From: an uncultured Dialister sp.
GTDB taxonomy: Bacteria; Bacillota; Negativicutes; Veillonellales; Dialisteraceae
DNA length: 5,776 nt
Direction: 5' to 3'
NCBI RefSeq assembly: GCF_900765565.1
Contig: NZ_CAAFRZ010000114.1
Location: 1 to 5,776, forward strand
The notes under the pieces: model-generated
Told to the model about the DNA's origin: nothing
Databases searched by the model: none
The model's input: the letters and a program-made list of their open reading frames with translations, nothing else
Program-made: the position numbers and the translations under genes
Part shown: one piece after another, positions 1-5,532 of the stretch
How positions within the stretch are numbered: the first letter of the stretch is position 1
Layout of the letters: each line of letters starts with the position of its first letter

Positions 1-90
1 AATAGCTCGCTATTCGCGTCGAGTTATTCCTCGCATTGCATAAAAATCCAAGAATGAAATCCGACAACGATTTAATCAGTGCTTCCCTAG
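1..90 (-). repeat. Dispersed element X, copy 1 (inverted relative to copy at 5688-5776)
   Basis: Read on the minus strand this stretch matches the last 89 bases of the window. Both begin CTAGGGAAGC(A/G)CTGATTAA, share GATTTCAT, an identical 13-mer GGATTTTTATGCA (here the complement of 37-49), and ATAACTCG (complement of 20-27). The two copies therefore form a degenerate inverted pair around the whole window. The outer edge at 1-14 is a small inverted repeat (AATAGC, TC, GCTATT), but the window ends here, so the element's true boundary is not visible. No transposase or coding potential is seen. It could be a non-autonomous mobile repeat or a mosaic-element module. Confidence 0.7.
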
Positions 91-114
91 CTGCTAACAG
101 CTAGAAGCTAGCAG
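87..114 (+). repeat. CTAG heptamer array, block A (4 units)
   Basis: Four consecutive 7-bp units start at 87, 94, 101 and 108, all of the form CTANNNG (CTAGCTG, CTAACAG, then two CTAGNAG units). The array also folds: CTAGCTG at 87-93 pairs with CAGCTAG at 98-104, and GCTGCTA at 90-96 pairs with TAGCAGC at 109-115. Its reverse complement matches the array at 2756-2783 at 27 of 28 positions. Confidence 0.8.
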
Positions 115-154
115 CCCCATGCTGATGACTCTTACCATCAGCATGCCATACTGC
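115..154 (+). repeat. 40-bp hairpin module M, block A copy
   Basis: A perfect 10-bp inverted repeat, CATGCTGATG at 118-127 and CATCAGCATG at 136-145, encloses an 8-nt loop. The same 40 bp align without gaps to 1655-1694 and 2886-2925 in the same orientation. By eye this copy matches the 2886 copy at 33 of 40 positions. In all three copies it directly follows a CTAG heptamer array. There is no T-run after the stem, so a terminator is unlikely. Confidence 0.75.
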
Positions 155-205
155 GGCGGAGCCGCTGGACCTCAAATCACAACTCTCAACTCTTAATTCT
201 ATATT
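153..205 (+). repeat. GCGGC/GCCGC hairpin plus CTCAACT heptamer array, block A
   Basis: GCGGC at 153-157 and GCCGC at 161-165 form a short hairpin with a GGA loop, followed by TGGACCTCAA. Five degenerate 7-bp units then start at 171, 178, 185, 192 and 199; the clearest is CTCAACT at 185-191. The last units drift to CTTAATT and CTATATT and end six bases before the ribosome site of gene 1. The same hairpin-plus-array combination recurs at 1545-1600. Any promoter for gene 1 must lie in or upstream of this repeat; no convincing -35/-10 pair is visible. Confidence 0.65.
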
Positions 206-221
206 TATACAAGGAGAACCT

Positions 222-1313
222 ATGACAGACGGAGAAAGACTGTTTTTACAGGGAAAAATCGATGATGCCTATAAAGTGCTGGAGACAGAAAAAAATGGCC
301 GGTCCCTGTACCTTTTGGGCCTCATTGACCGGGAAGGTTATGGCCACCACCGGGCAGACGAAGAAAAAGGACAGAGCCGGTTCATGGAAGGAAAGAAAAT
401 GGGAGATCCCCTCTGCAGCCTTGCCCTGTTCCAGGGGGAAACGGGGAAGGCCATGTGGGATACGATGAATGAAGATTTCGCAAAGGTCCTCCGGCTGGCG
501 GCCGGAGGGGACGTGCTGGCCATGGATGAGGCCGGCCTGTCGTACCTGGGAAACGGGGTCATCCTGAATTTCGAGGAAGGATTGAAATGGCTGGCTAAAG
601 GAGCCTTCTACGAATACTGGAAAGCCCTCTATGACCTGGGCATGGCTTACCTGGATGGCTATGCCACAGCCCCTGACGAAGCAAAAGCGGAGGCCTGCTT
701 CAAAAAGGCAGCGGAATTCAAGGACAGTGAAAGTGAATACCAGCTGGGGCTCCTGGCGTTGGACAGGGCGGAAGACAAAGAGGGGCTGGATAAAGCCATA
801 GACTGGCTGGAAAAGGCCTATACCCATGGCAGCGACGAAGCGGCCCTTCTCCTTGGCAATATCTACGAAGGCACCGCATCGGAGGAAGTGGATGTGAAAC
901 CGGATCCCCAGGAAGCCATGGAATGGTACGAAAAAGCGGCGTCCCTGGGAAACGGGGACGCCATGGCGGAACTTTCTTTCTTTTACCAGAAGGGCATCGG
1001 TGTGCTGAAGGATATGAAACGGGCGGAAATCCTCCTGAAGGATGCCATTTCCAATGGCTGTGAAGACGGTTTCTTCTCCCTGGGACTTCTGTACCTGTCT
1101 GAAGAAAAGCCGGCAGAAGCACTGGCCTATATAGAAGCGGCAGGGGCCAAAGGGAATGCCCGGGCCCTCTATATGGCGGGCATGATGTACCTTTACGGTA
1201 AAGGTACGGAGCCGGACAGGGAAAAGGGCATCGACCACCTGAAAGCAGCTGCCGACGCCGGACTCCCTGAGGCGGAAGAAGAACTGCAGAAACAGGGAAT
1301 ATATGAGATATGA
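222..1313 (+). CDS. Sel1-like repeat protein 1
   Basis: A 363-residue protein made almost wholly of Sel1-like repeats, a subclass of tetratricopeptide-like helical repeats that act as protein-binding scaffolds. About seven units can be traced between residues 95 and 348, for example DEAALLLGNIYEG with EAMEWYEKAASLG (205-243) and ARALYMAGMMYLYGKGT (313-329). The first 90 residues are less regular. No signal peptide or membrane segment is seen, so it is probably cytoplasmic. The start is well supported: AAGGAG at 211-216 lies five bases before ATG. It resembles the Sel1 protein at 2995-4137, sharing an MTD start, GDxLC (residues 61-65 here) and YWKAxxDLG (132-140 here), so the two look like diverged paralogues. 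The gene stands alone, ends at a likely terminator at 1391-1424, and converges with the LysR gene. The partner and function are unknown. Confidence 0.93.
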   Translation: MTDGERLFLQGKIDDAYKVLETEKNGRSLYLLGLIDREGYGHHRADEEKGQSRFMEGKKMGDPLCSLALFQGETGKAMWDTMNEDFAKVLRLAAGGDVLAMDEAGLSYLGNGVILNFEEGLKWLAKGAFYEYWKALYDLGMAYLDGYATAPDEAKAEACFKKAAEFKDSESEYQLGLLALDRAEDKEGLDKAIDWLEKAYTHGSDEAALLLGNIYEGTASEEVDVKPDPQEAMEWYEKAASLGNGDAMAELSFFYQKGIGVLKDMKRAEILLKDAISNGCEDGFFSLGLLYLSEEKPAEALAYIEAAGAKGNARALYMAGMMYLYGKGTEPDREKGIDHLKAAADAGLPEAEEELQKQGIYEI

Positions 1314-1356
1314 GGTGTTTTCAGATATTCTGAGCGAAAAAAGATTGGTATTATAG

Positions 1357-1384
1357 TTAGGAGTGAGGAGTTAGGAGTGAGGAG
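1357..1384 (+). repeat. TTAGGAG/TGAGGAG heptamer array
   Basis: A perfect tandem duplication of the 14-mer TTAGGAGTGAGGAG, itself two related heptamers, so the underlying period is 7 bp (four units). It lies 43 bp after the stop codon of Sel1 gene 1 and before its likely terminator, so it should be in the 3' untranslated region of that mRNA. Each unit contains a Shine-Dalgarno-like GGAG core. Confidence 0.85.
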
Positions 1385-1390
1385 TGAAGG

Positions 1391-1424
1391 TGGCGGCGCG
1401 CAATTCGTAGAGCGCCGCCATTTT
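1391..1424 (+). terminator. Intrinsic terminator of Sel1 gene 1
   Basis: A perfect 9-bp GC-rich stem, TGGCGGCGC at 1391-1399 with GCGCCGCCA at 1412-1420, encloses a 12-nt loop and is followed by TTTT and then AAATTT. Stem strength and the T-run fit a rho-independent terminator for the plus-strand gene ending at 1313. The opposite side lacks a T-run, so it should not stop LysR transcription arriving from the right. Confidence 0.7.
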
Positions 1425-1461
1425 AAATTTGGCCTTTTGCGAGCTTACGGATAGAGTCACG

Positions 1462-1489
1462 AGCCTTTAGCCTTTAGCCTTGTGCCTTG
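1462..1489 (+). repeat. AGCCTTT heptamer array
   Basis: Four 7-bp units start at 1462, 1469, 1476 and 1483: two exact AGCCTTT, then AGCCTTG and TGCCTTG. The sequence is unrelated to the CTCAACT family but has the same 7-bp period. Confidence 0.75.
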
Positions 1490-1517
1490 AGCTGAACAGA
1501 CTATATATAGCATGAAA

Positions 1518-1540
1518 AGTGGCTGGTAGCTAGTGGCTGG
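1518..1540 (+). repeat. AGTGGCT/GGTAGCT heptamer array
   Basis: AGTGGCT at 1518-1524, GGTAGCT at 1525-1531, AGTGGCT again at 1532-1538, then GG. This is a 14-bp direct repeat built from two 7-bp units, and it includes a CTAG at 1530-1533. Confidence 0.7.
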
Positions 1541-1544
1541 ATCA

Positions 1545-1600
1545 TCAGCGGCTAAGCCGCTGAACCTCAACTCTCAACTCTCAAATCTCAACTCTATCTT
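1545..1600 (+). repeat. GCGGC/GCCGC hairpin plus CTCAACT heptamer array, block B
   Basis: TCAGCGGC at 1545-1552 and GCCGCTGA at 1556-1563 form a perfect 8-bp stem with a TAA loop. It is followed by five 7-bp units starting at 1566, 1573, 1580, 1587 and 1594: three exact CTCAACT, one CTCAAAT and a final CTATCTT. Arrangement and unit number match block A at 153-205. Confidence 0.8.
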
Positions 1601-1603
1601 TTT

Positions 1604-1694
1604 CGCCGCAGGCTGGCCATCTTTCCTGACAGCTGGCTGCTAGAAGCTAGAAGCTCCCGCACAAATGACCTTGACCATCAGCATACCAAACCGT
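1604..1694 (+). repeat. Mosaic block B: single palindrome arm, CTAG heptamers and module M
   Basis: Positions 1604-1627 are the reverse complement of the left palindrome arm at 2782-2805, with one mismatch in 24, so this is a lone right arm. Four 7-bp units follow from 1631 to 1658 (for example TGCTAGA, AGCTAGA). Module M follows at 1655-1694, overlapping the last unit; its hairpin is eroded here on the left side. This order (right arm, CTAG array, M) is the same as at 2837-2925. Confidence 0.75.
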
Positions 1695-1697
1695 TAC

Positions 1698-1732
1698 CTC
1701 AACTCTCTTTCCTCAACTCTCAACTCTTTCTT
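1698..1732 (+). repeat. CTCAACT heptamer array overlapping the 3' end of the LysR gene
   Basis: Five 7-bp units start at 1698, 1705, 1712, 1719 and 1726. Three are exact CTCAACT; the others are CTCTTTC and CTTTCTT. On the minus strand the last units encode the final residues of the LysR protein and its TGA stop (1722-1720). Confidence 0.8.
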
Positions 1733-2658
1733 TTTCCCCATTCCTCTTTCGCCATTTCTATGAAGTCGTCCCGGATACTCCAGGGAGGGCTTTTTTCTTT
1801 ATATCCGATGGAAATGGTATATTCCGTCTCCGGCAGGGGAATGGTATAGAGATCCTCCATCTCTTTGTCTGTGAGCACGGAGCGGGCCAGGTTTTCCGGC
1901 GTAAACAGGGCGCCCAGGCCCCGGTGGCAGAGGTGGAGGAGGGTCTCCATACTGTTGGAGATGAGGCGGACGAAGGGCTTCTTTTCCGCTTCTTCCAGAT
2001 ATCGGGATTCCACGTAGCCCGCAATGTTATTGCCGCTGGCGCTGAGGAAAGGACAGGTTTCCAGACGTTTCATGAGATGCTTCCTGTCAGCAAGAAGAGA
2101 CTGGTAAATGTCCTCTTCTTTGCCGCCACTGCACTGGCGGAGCAGGTCCTTCTGCACCAGCAGGGCAATCCGCTCCCGATACACCGGTTCCACATGGATG
2201 CCGGCGGGCTTCATGCGGTAGTGGGCAATGGCGAGATCCAGTTCCCCTTCCATCAGTCTTTTCCGCATATCCCGGTTTGTGGTTTCATAGAGCCGGAAGG
2301 TGACCTTCGGGTACTGCTTCCGGAACCGGTCCACCAGGGGAGGCAGGAGGGTCTTGCCCCTGAGAAAGCCGATGCCGATCCGGAGCTCCCCGGCTTTTCC
2401 TTCTGTAATATCGGCAAGAGACCGCTTCATGGCCTCCTCTTCCTCCGCAAACCGGAGGGCGTACTGGTAGAAGGCTTTGCCGCTGCTGGTGAGCTCCAGG
2501 GGGCTGTGTCGAATGATGAGGACTGTCCCCAGTTCCCGCTCCAGGGCAGCCATATTGGCGGACAGGGTCTGCTGGGTGATATGCAGCTTCCCCGCGGCCC
2601 GGGTAAAGTTCCGCTCCCTGGCCAGCATGATAAAGTAATGGACGGACTGCAGGTTCAT
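1720..2658 (-). CDS. LysR-type transcriptional regulator
   Basis: A 312-residue LysR-family regulator, a typical length. The N-terminal winged helix-turn-helix spans about residues 1-60, with the MNLQSVHYFIMLARERNFTR opening and the recognition region around residues 20-40. A linker helix follows at about 62-88, then a two-lobed effector-binding domain at about 90-300, starting ELRIGIGFLRG. The start at 2658 is chosen because AAGGAGG lies five bases upstream and the family-typical MNLQ start falls there. A longer TTG-started version from 2703 would run through the -10 box at 2697-2692. The gene diverges from the Sel1-esterase pair and converges with Sel1 gene 1. Family members often control themselves and a divergent neighbour with a small-molecule co-inducer; the effector here is unknown. 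The last residues (KRKS) and stop are formed by heptamer-repeat DNA. Confidence 0.95.
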   Translation of the reverse strand: MNLQSVHYFIMLARERNFTRAAGKLHITQQTLSANMAALERELGTVLIIRHSPLELTSSGKAFYQYALRFAEEEEAMKRSLADITEGKAGELRIGIGFLRGKTLLPPLVDRFRKQYPKVTFRLYETTNRDMRKRLMEGELDLAIAHYRMKPAGIHVEPVYRERIALLVQKDLLRQCSGGKEEDIYQSLLADRKHLMKRLETCPFLSASGNNIAGYVESRYLEEAEKKPFVRLISNSMETLLHLCHRGLGALFTPENLARSVLTDKEMEDLYTIPLPETEYTISIGYKEKSPPWSIRDDFIEMAKEEWGKRKS

Positions 2659-2680
2659 GATTGCCTCCTTGTGAAGAATA

Positions 2681-2700
2681 TCGTTACCGTTATTATACGA
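2681..2700 (-). promoter_or_regulatory. LysR gene promoter with candidate self-binding site
   Basis: On the minus strand a perfect TATAAT (2697-2692) lies 33 bp before the start codon, predicting transcription from about 2685. No good -35 hexamer is seen at the usual spacing. TCGT at 2681-2684 and ACGA at 2697-2700 form a dyad, and T2685 and A2697 are separated by 11 bases. This fits the T-N11-A pattern of LysR-family sites and overlaps the -10, consistent with self-repression. The -10 is well supported; the operator is inference. Confidence 0.55.
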
Positions 2701-2753
2701 CAAGTGAGGAACCGACGGTTTTGCGTGCTTGTGGGTAGAGTCATTCGCGCGGA

Positions 2754-2887
2754 GGCTTCTAGCTTCTAGCTGTTAGCAGCTAGGAAAGCTGGCCAGCCTG
2801 CGGCGCTTCCGCCCCATATTACCGTCAGTCATTCGTGCCGTAGGCTATAGAGCTTTCCTGGAAACTAGAAGCTAGGAGCTAGAAGCC
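2754..2887. repeat. 134-bp imperfect palindrome with heptamer arms, block C
   Basis: Three nested stems can be seen. The outer one pairs 2754-2771 with 2870-2887 (18 bp, one G.T). The middle one pairs AGGAAAGCT at 2782-2790 with AGCTTTCCT at 2851-2859 (perfect 9 bp). The inner one pairs AGCCTGCGGC at 2795-2804 with GCCGTAGGCT at 2837-2846 (10 bp, one G.T), closing a 32-nt loop. The outer arms are CTAG heptamers: four units at 2756-2783 and three clear units at 2865-2885. It lies between the two predicted divergent transcription starts, so probably in neither main transcript. A related copy is at 5572-5694. It resembles a miniature inverted-repeat element, but no target duplication was identified. 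Confidence 0.8.
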
Positions 2888-2925
2888 CCATGCTGGTGAC
2901 TCTGCCCATCATCATGCCAAACCGT
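2886..2925 (+). repeat. 40-bp hairpin module M, block C copy
   Basis: Ungapped match to 115-154 and 1655-1694. The hairpin (2889-2898 with 2907-2916) is nearly kept: eight Watson-Crick pairs, one G.T and one mismatch. It directly follows the CTAG array of the palindrome and ends about 24 bp before the promoter of Sel1 gene 2. Confidence 0.7.
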
Positions 2926-2946
2926 CAGCTACTAGCCACCTCCACT

Positions 2947-2966
2947 TCTGCTATAATAGGAGCAGA
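2947..2966 (+). promoter_or_regulatory. Extended -10 promoter of the Sel1-esterase pair, with overlapping dyad
   Basis: TGCTATAAT at 2949-2957 is a perfect extended -10 (TG, one base, TATAAT), which explains the lack of a recognisable -35. Transcription should start near 2964, giving a leader of about 30 nt. A perfect 6-bp inverted repeat, TCTGCT at 2947-2952 and AGCAGA at 2961-2966, brackets the -10 and start point, as an operator would. The promoter call is firm; the operator is inference. Confidence 0.7.
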
Positions 2967-2994
2967 GTCTGTTCTTTAGAAATGAGGGAATACT

Positions 2995-4137
2995 ATGACC
3001 GATATGGAAAATGCGGAAACATTGTTTCAGGAATATAAAATGAAAGAGGCCTATCCTCTTTTTGAAAAGATGGCATCCGAAGGAAATAGCCGAGCCATGT
3101 ACTTTATGGCTCTCTTCCACCAGTACTACATGGGATGCGCTCCCTGGAGCCCGAAGAAGGCTATAGGGTGGGCTCTTAAGGGGGCCCGCCTGGGAGATGG
3201 CCTCTGCGGCCTGTTCTGCCTGCTCCATTTCAATGAACTCTCCCATGAGGAGTACCATGAGATTACGGACCGGAGGGAGGAATGGATTTCCCTGGCAGAG
3301 AAAGATGGCTCTCTCTATGCCATGGAAGCCCTTGGCTGCTATGAAATGGTGAATGCCCAGAGCGAAGAAGAAGTGGACCGGGCCTTCCACCTGCTGGAAG
3401 AGGCGGCACTGAAAAATTACTGGAAAGCCTGGAATGACCTGGGCCAGTTCCACGACAGCCATGTAAAGGATAATCCGCCCCTGGTACAGAAGAAAGCGGA
3501 TAACCGGAAGGCCATTGACTGCTATCGTAAGGCATTGGAAGCAGGATACCCGGACGCCATGAACCGGCTGGCCTATTTCTACTACACCGGTGTCGGCGTG
3601 CCACAGGATAAGAAAGAGGCGGTTTCCCTGTTCCGTAAGGCCTTTGCCAAAGGCCACCTCCGGGCTGGCACGGCCCTGGGACTCCTCTATCTTTATGATG
3701 GCAATGACAGGGATAAGAAAGAGGGATTCCGTATGACCAGGAAGGCGGCGGACGCAGGAGATCCGGTGGCCATGGGAAATGTGGGAAACTGCTATTACTA
3801 CGGCAATGGTACAAAGAAGGATCGCCGCCTGGCCAAAGAGTATTATCAGAAGGCATCGGACCTGGGCATGGATTCTTCCACCACCCAGCTTGGCGCCATT
3901 TATCATGAGGAAGGGAATGATAAAAAGGCCTTTGCCCTCTTCCAAAAGGCGGCGGACCGGAATTTCCCGGAAGCCATGGGCTGGCTGGCGGCCTGCTACC
4001 AGTACGGATACGGTACGGAAAAGAGTACGGAGGCTGCCCTGGAATGGCTGGAAAAGGCAGCGGCCTTTGGCAGTGAAGATGCAAAGACGGCTCTCCGGTA
4101 CCTGCAGGAAGAATTGAAGGAAGCGGAAAAGAAATAA
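2995..4137 (+). CDS. Sel1-like repeat protein 2
   Basis: A 380-residue Sel1-repeat protein with about eight units, from residue 30 to 360. Clear ones are PDAMNRLAYFYYTGVGVPQD with KEAVSLFRKAFAKG (186-220), the unit with NVGNCYYYGNGTKKD (262-276), and the last with WLAACYQYGYG (330-340). The C-terminus is a charged helix rich in Glu and Lys (LQEELKEAEKK). No signal peptide or membrane segment is seen, so a cytoplasmic scaffold is likely. ATG at 2995 is preceded by GAGGGA at 2984-2989, five bases away; the Met at codon 4 lacks its own site. It shares GDxLC (67-71) and YWKAxxDLG (142-150) with Sel1 protein 1, supporting paralogy. The esterase gene begins 54 bp downstream, so the two probably share a transcript. 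Partner and role are unknown. Confidence 0.93.
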   Translation: MTDMENAETLFQEYKMKEAYPLFEKMASEGNSRAMYFMALFHQYYMGCAPWSPKKAIGWALKGARLGDGLCGLFCLLHFNELSHEEYHEITDRREEWISLAEKDGSLYAMEALGCYEMVNAQSEEEVDRAFHLLEEAALKNYWKAWNDLGQFHDSHVKDNPPLVQKKADNRKAIDCYRKALEAGYPDAMNRLAYFYYTGVGVPQDKKEAVSLFRKAFAKGHLRAGTALGLLYLYDGNDRDKKEGFRMTRKAADAGDPVAMGNVGNCYYYGNGTKKDRRLAKEYYQKASDLGMDSSTTQLGAIYHEEGNDKKAFALFQKAADRNFPEAMGWLAACYQYGYGTEKSTEAALEWLEKAAAFGSEDAKTALRYLQEELKEAEKK

Positions 4138-4191
4138 GAGTCCGTTTATAGATTATAAAAATCCTATAGAAAGAAGAATTGATAGAACTTT

Positions 4192-5532
4192 ATGAAATCT
4201 GTGTATGCCGCAGCGCTGGCTGCCTTTTGTATCCTGCTGTCCATTCCTGCCGCCGGGCAGGCAGAAACAGCATCTCCTGCTCCATCGTCCTATGAAAACA
4301 GTGCATTGGCAGCGGGGAAGGCCGATGGTCCCACCGATTCTCCCACGGTCCGGGAAGAAAGTAAGGAAAAGCTGGTCCTGCTTACCTGGCAGGATGATCC
4401 GGAATCTGTGCGGTATGAAGTGGAGATTTTCCGGGGCCTTCCGTCGGACCTGGACCGAAACCAGCCCCTGGAAGACCATCTTTACGATAACCAGCGGATT
4501 TATTCCAATAAGGTGCTGGTGGACCTTTCCCAGTTTCCCGATGGCACGGAGCCTTTGTACTGGCGGGTACGGCCTATCGATGCGAACTGGGAAGGCATGG
4601 GTCCCTTTTCTTCCCCCATGGAAGTGAGGAGCACCATGAAGCCCGTTTCCCGGTATGCGCCGTACCCCAATGTGTACCGGCCGGGCAATGGATCCACCCT
4701 TCTCTATCCCGTTTATTCCTATGCAGGAAATCCGGGAGCTGCGAAGTATGAAGTGGAAGTGACAAGCGCCTATCCGGAAAATACGGAAGGTACGGCTCCC
4801 TCGAAATACCGGGTTTTCTCCAAAATCACCAGCCTTTCCAATGTGTACGACGACAACCCCCGTATCGGTACCTTTTACTGGCGGGTCCGGGGACTCGATG
4901 AAAACGGAAACGCCGTTGGCATCTGGAGCATGCCGGAAAAGGTGAGGACGAACCCGGAAGAGCATTTTGATGTAGGCATCTACGGAGACAGCATCACCCA
5001 GGGCGGCGGCCACCTGTACCACAGTCCTGCGGATATGGCCTACAGCTATGTGACCTATCTCGATTTTCCTGCCGTCAATATGGGGAGGAGCGGGGACACC
5101 ACGGAAATGATGGAAGACCGCTTTGACCATGATGTGCTGCCGTTCCATGTGAAATATCTTCTCATCATGGGCGGTATCAATGATCTCCGCATGGGGGCCG
5201 ATCCGAACAAGGTTATCGGCCACCTGGAAGCCATCCGGAAGAAATGCATAGAACACCACATTACCCCCATTCTTCTCACCATCGTTCCCATTAACCCGGA
5301 AAATATCCAGAAATACTACGGTGATGTCACCTACAGCGGCTGGCAGGAGTCCGTGAAAATCGTGAATGACTATATCAAAAGCCAGCCCCACATCGATACG
5401 GCGGCCCCCTTTGCGGACTATCCCGTCATGCCCAGTGAACTGGCCATGGACGGCATCCACGGCGACTGGAATGCGAAGCAGATGATTGCCGGAGAAATCA
5501 ACCGGCACATTGGGGAGTTTATCAAAAAGTGA
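4192..5532 (+). CDS. Secreted SGNH/GDSL-family esterase with two FnIII-like domains
   Basis: A 446-residue exported hydrolase. Residues 1-24 are a signal peptide (MKS start, hydrophobic core, likely cut after AGQA); no lipobox cysteine is present, so it should be soluble in the periplasm or outside. Two beta-sandwich, fibronectin-III-like regions follow (about 57-146 and 180-253), each with a YWRVR strand (123-127 and 229-233). The SGNH hydrolase fold fills 259-446 with all family blocks: GDSIT with nucleophile Ser267, SGDT with Gly301, GGIND with Asn330, and DGIH with Asp420 and His423. It should remove acyl (for example acetyl) groups from a glycan or other ester; the substrate is not evident. 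The start is the only in-frame ATG after a TAG at 4183-4185. Its ribosome site is weak (AGAAG, about 15 bases away), suggesting low translation or coupling with the Sel1 gene upstream. Confidence 0.92.
   Translation: MKSVYAAALAAFCILLSIPAAGQAETASPAPSSYENSALAAGKADGPTDSPTVREESKEKLVLLTWQDDPESVRYEVEIFRGLPSDLDRNQPLEDHLYDNQRIYSNKVLVDLSQFPDGTEPLYWRVRPIDANWEGMGPFSSPMEVRSTMKPVSRYAPYPNVYRPGNGSTLLYPVYSYAGNPGAAKYEVEVTSAYPENTEGTAPSKYRVFSKITSLSNVYDDNPRIGTFYWRVRGLDENGNAVGIWSMPEKVRTNPEEHFDVGIYGDSITQGGGHLYHSPADMAYSYVTYLDFPAVNMGRSGDTTEMMEDRFDHDVLPFHVKYLLIMGGINDLRMGADPNKVIGHLEAIRKKCIEHHITPILLTIVPINPENIQKYYGDVTYSGWQESVKIVNDYIKSQPHIDTAAPFADYPVMPSELAMDGIHGDWNAKQMIAGEINRHIGEFIKK

Noticed and set aside
81..205. CRISPR array
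   Set aside because: Repeats are 7 bp with no spacers, and the larger modules occur singly in varying order. No cas genes are present.
193..209. Promoter immediately before Sel1 gene 1 (TTAATT or TATATT)
   Set aside because: The A/T-rich hexamers are too close to the ribosome site or have no -35 partner, and they lie in degenerate heptamer units.
246..1238. Minus-strand open frame over Sel1 gene 1
   Set aside because: Shadow frame produced by the codon bias of the Sel1 gene; the sense product has clear repeats and a strong ribosome site.
2659..2703. Longer LysR protein with TTG start at 2703
   Set aside because: The extra 15 residues do not resemble LysR N-termini, the frame would cross the TATAAT box, and the ATG at 2658 has a near-ideal AAGGAGG.
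1924..2769. Open frame of 281 codons on the plus strand
   Set aside because: Antisense shadow of the LysR gene, running on into its promoter and the palindrome; low-complexity translation with no family features.
2932..3945. Minus-strand open frame over Sel1 gene 2
   Set aside because: Shadow frame; it starts within the Sel1 gene and ends in its promoter region, and shows no domain.
4147..4170. Separate promoter for the esterase gene (TATAGA, TATAAA)
   Set aside because: Several -10-like hexamers exist in this A/T-rich 54-bp gap but none has a -35 at proper distance; transcription from the Sel1 promoter is simpler.
4153..5508. Long open frame on the minus strand (451 codons)
   Set aside because: It lies antisense over the esterase, whose signal peptide and complete SGNH motifs are unambiguous. 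The antisense translation has no recognisable domain and no good ribosome site.
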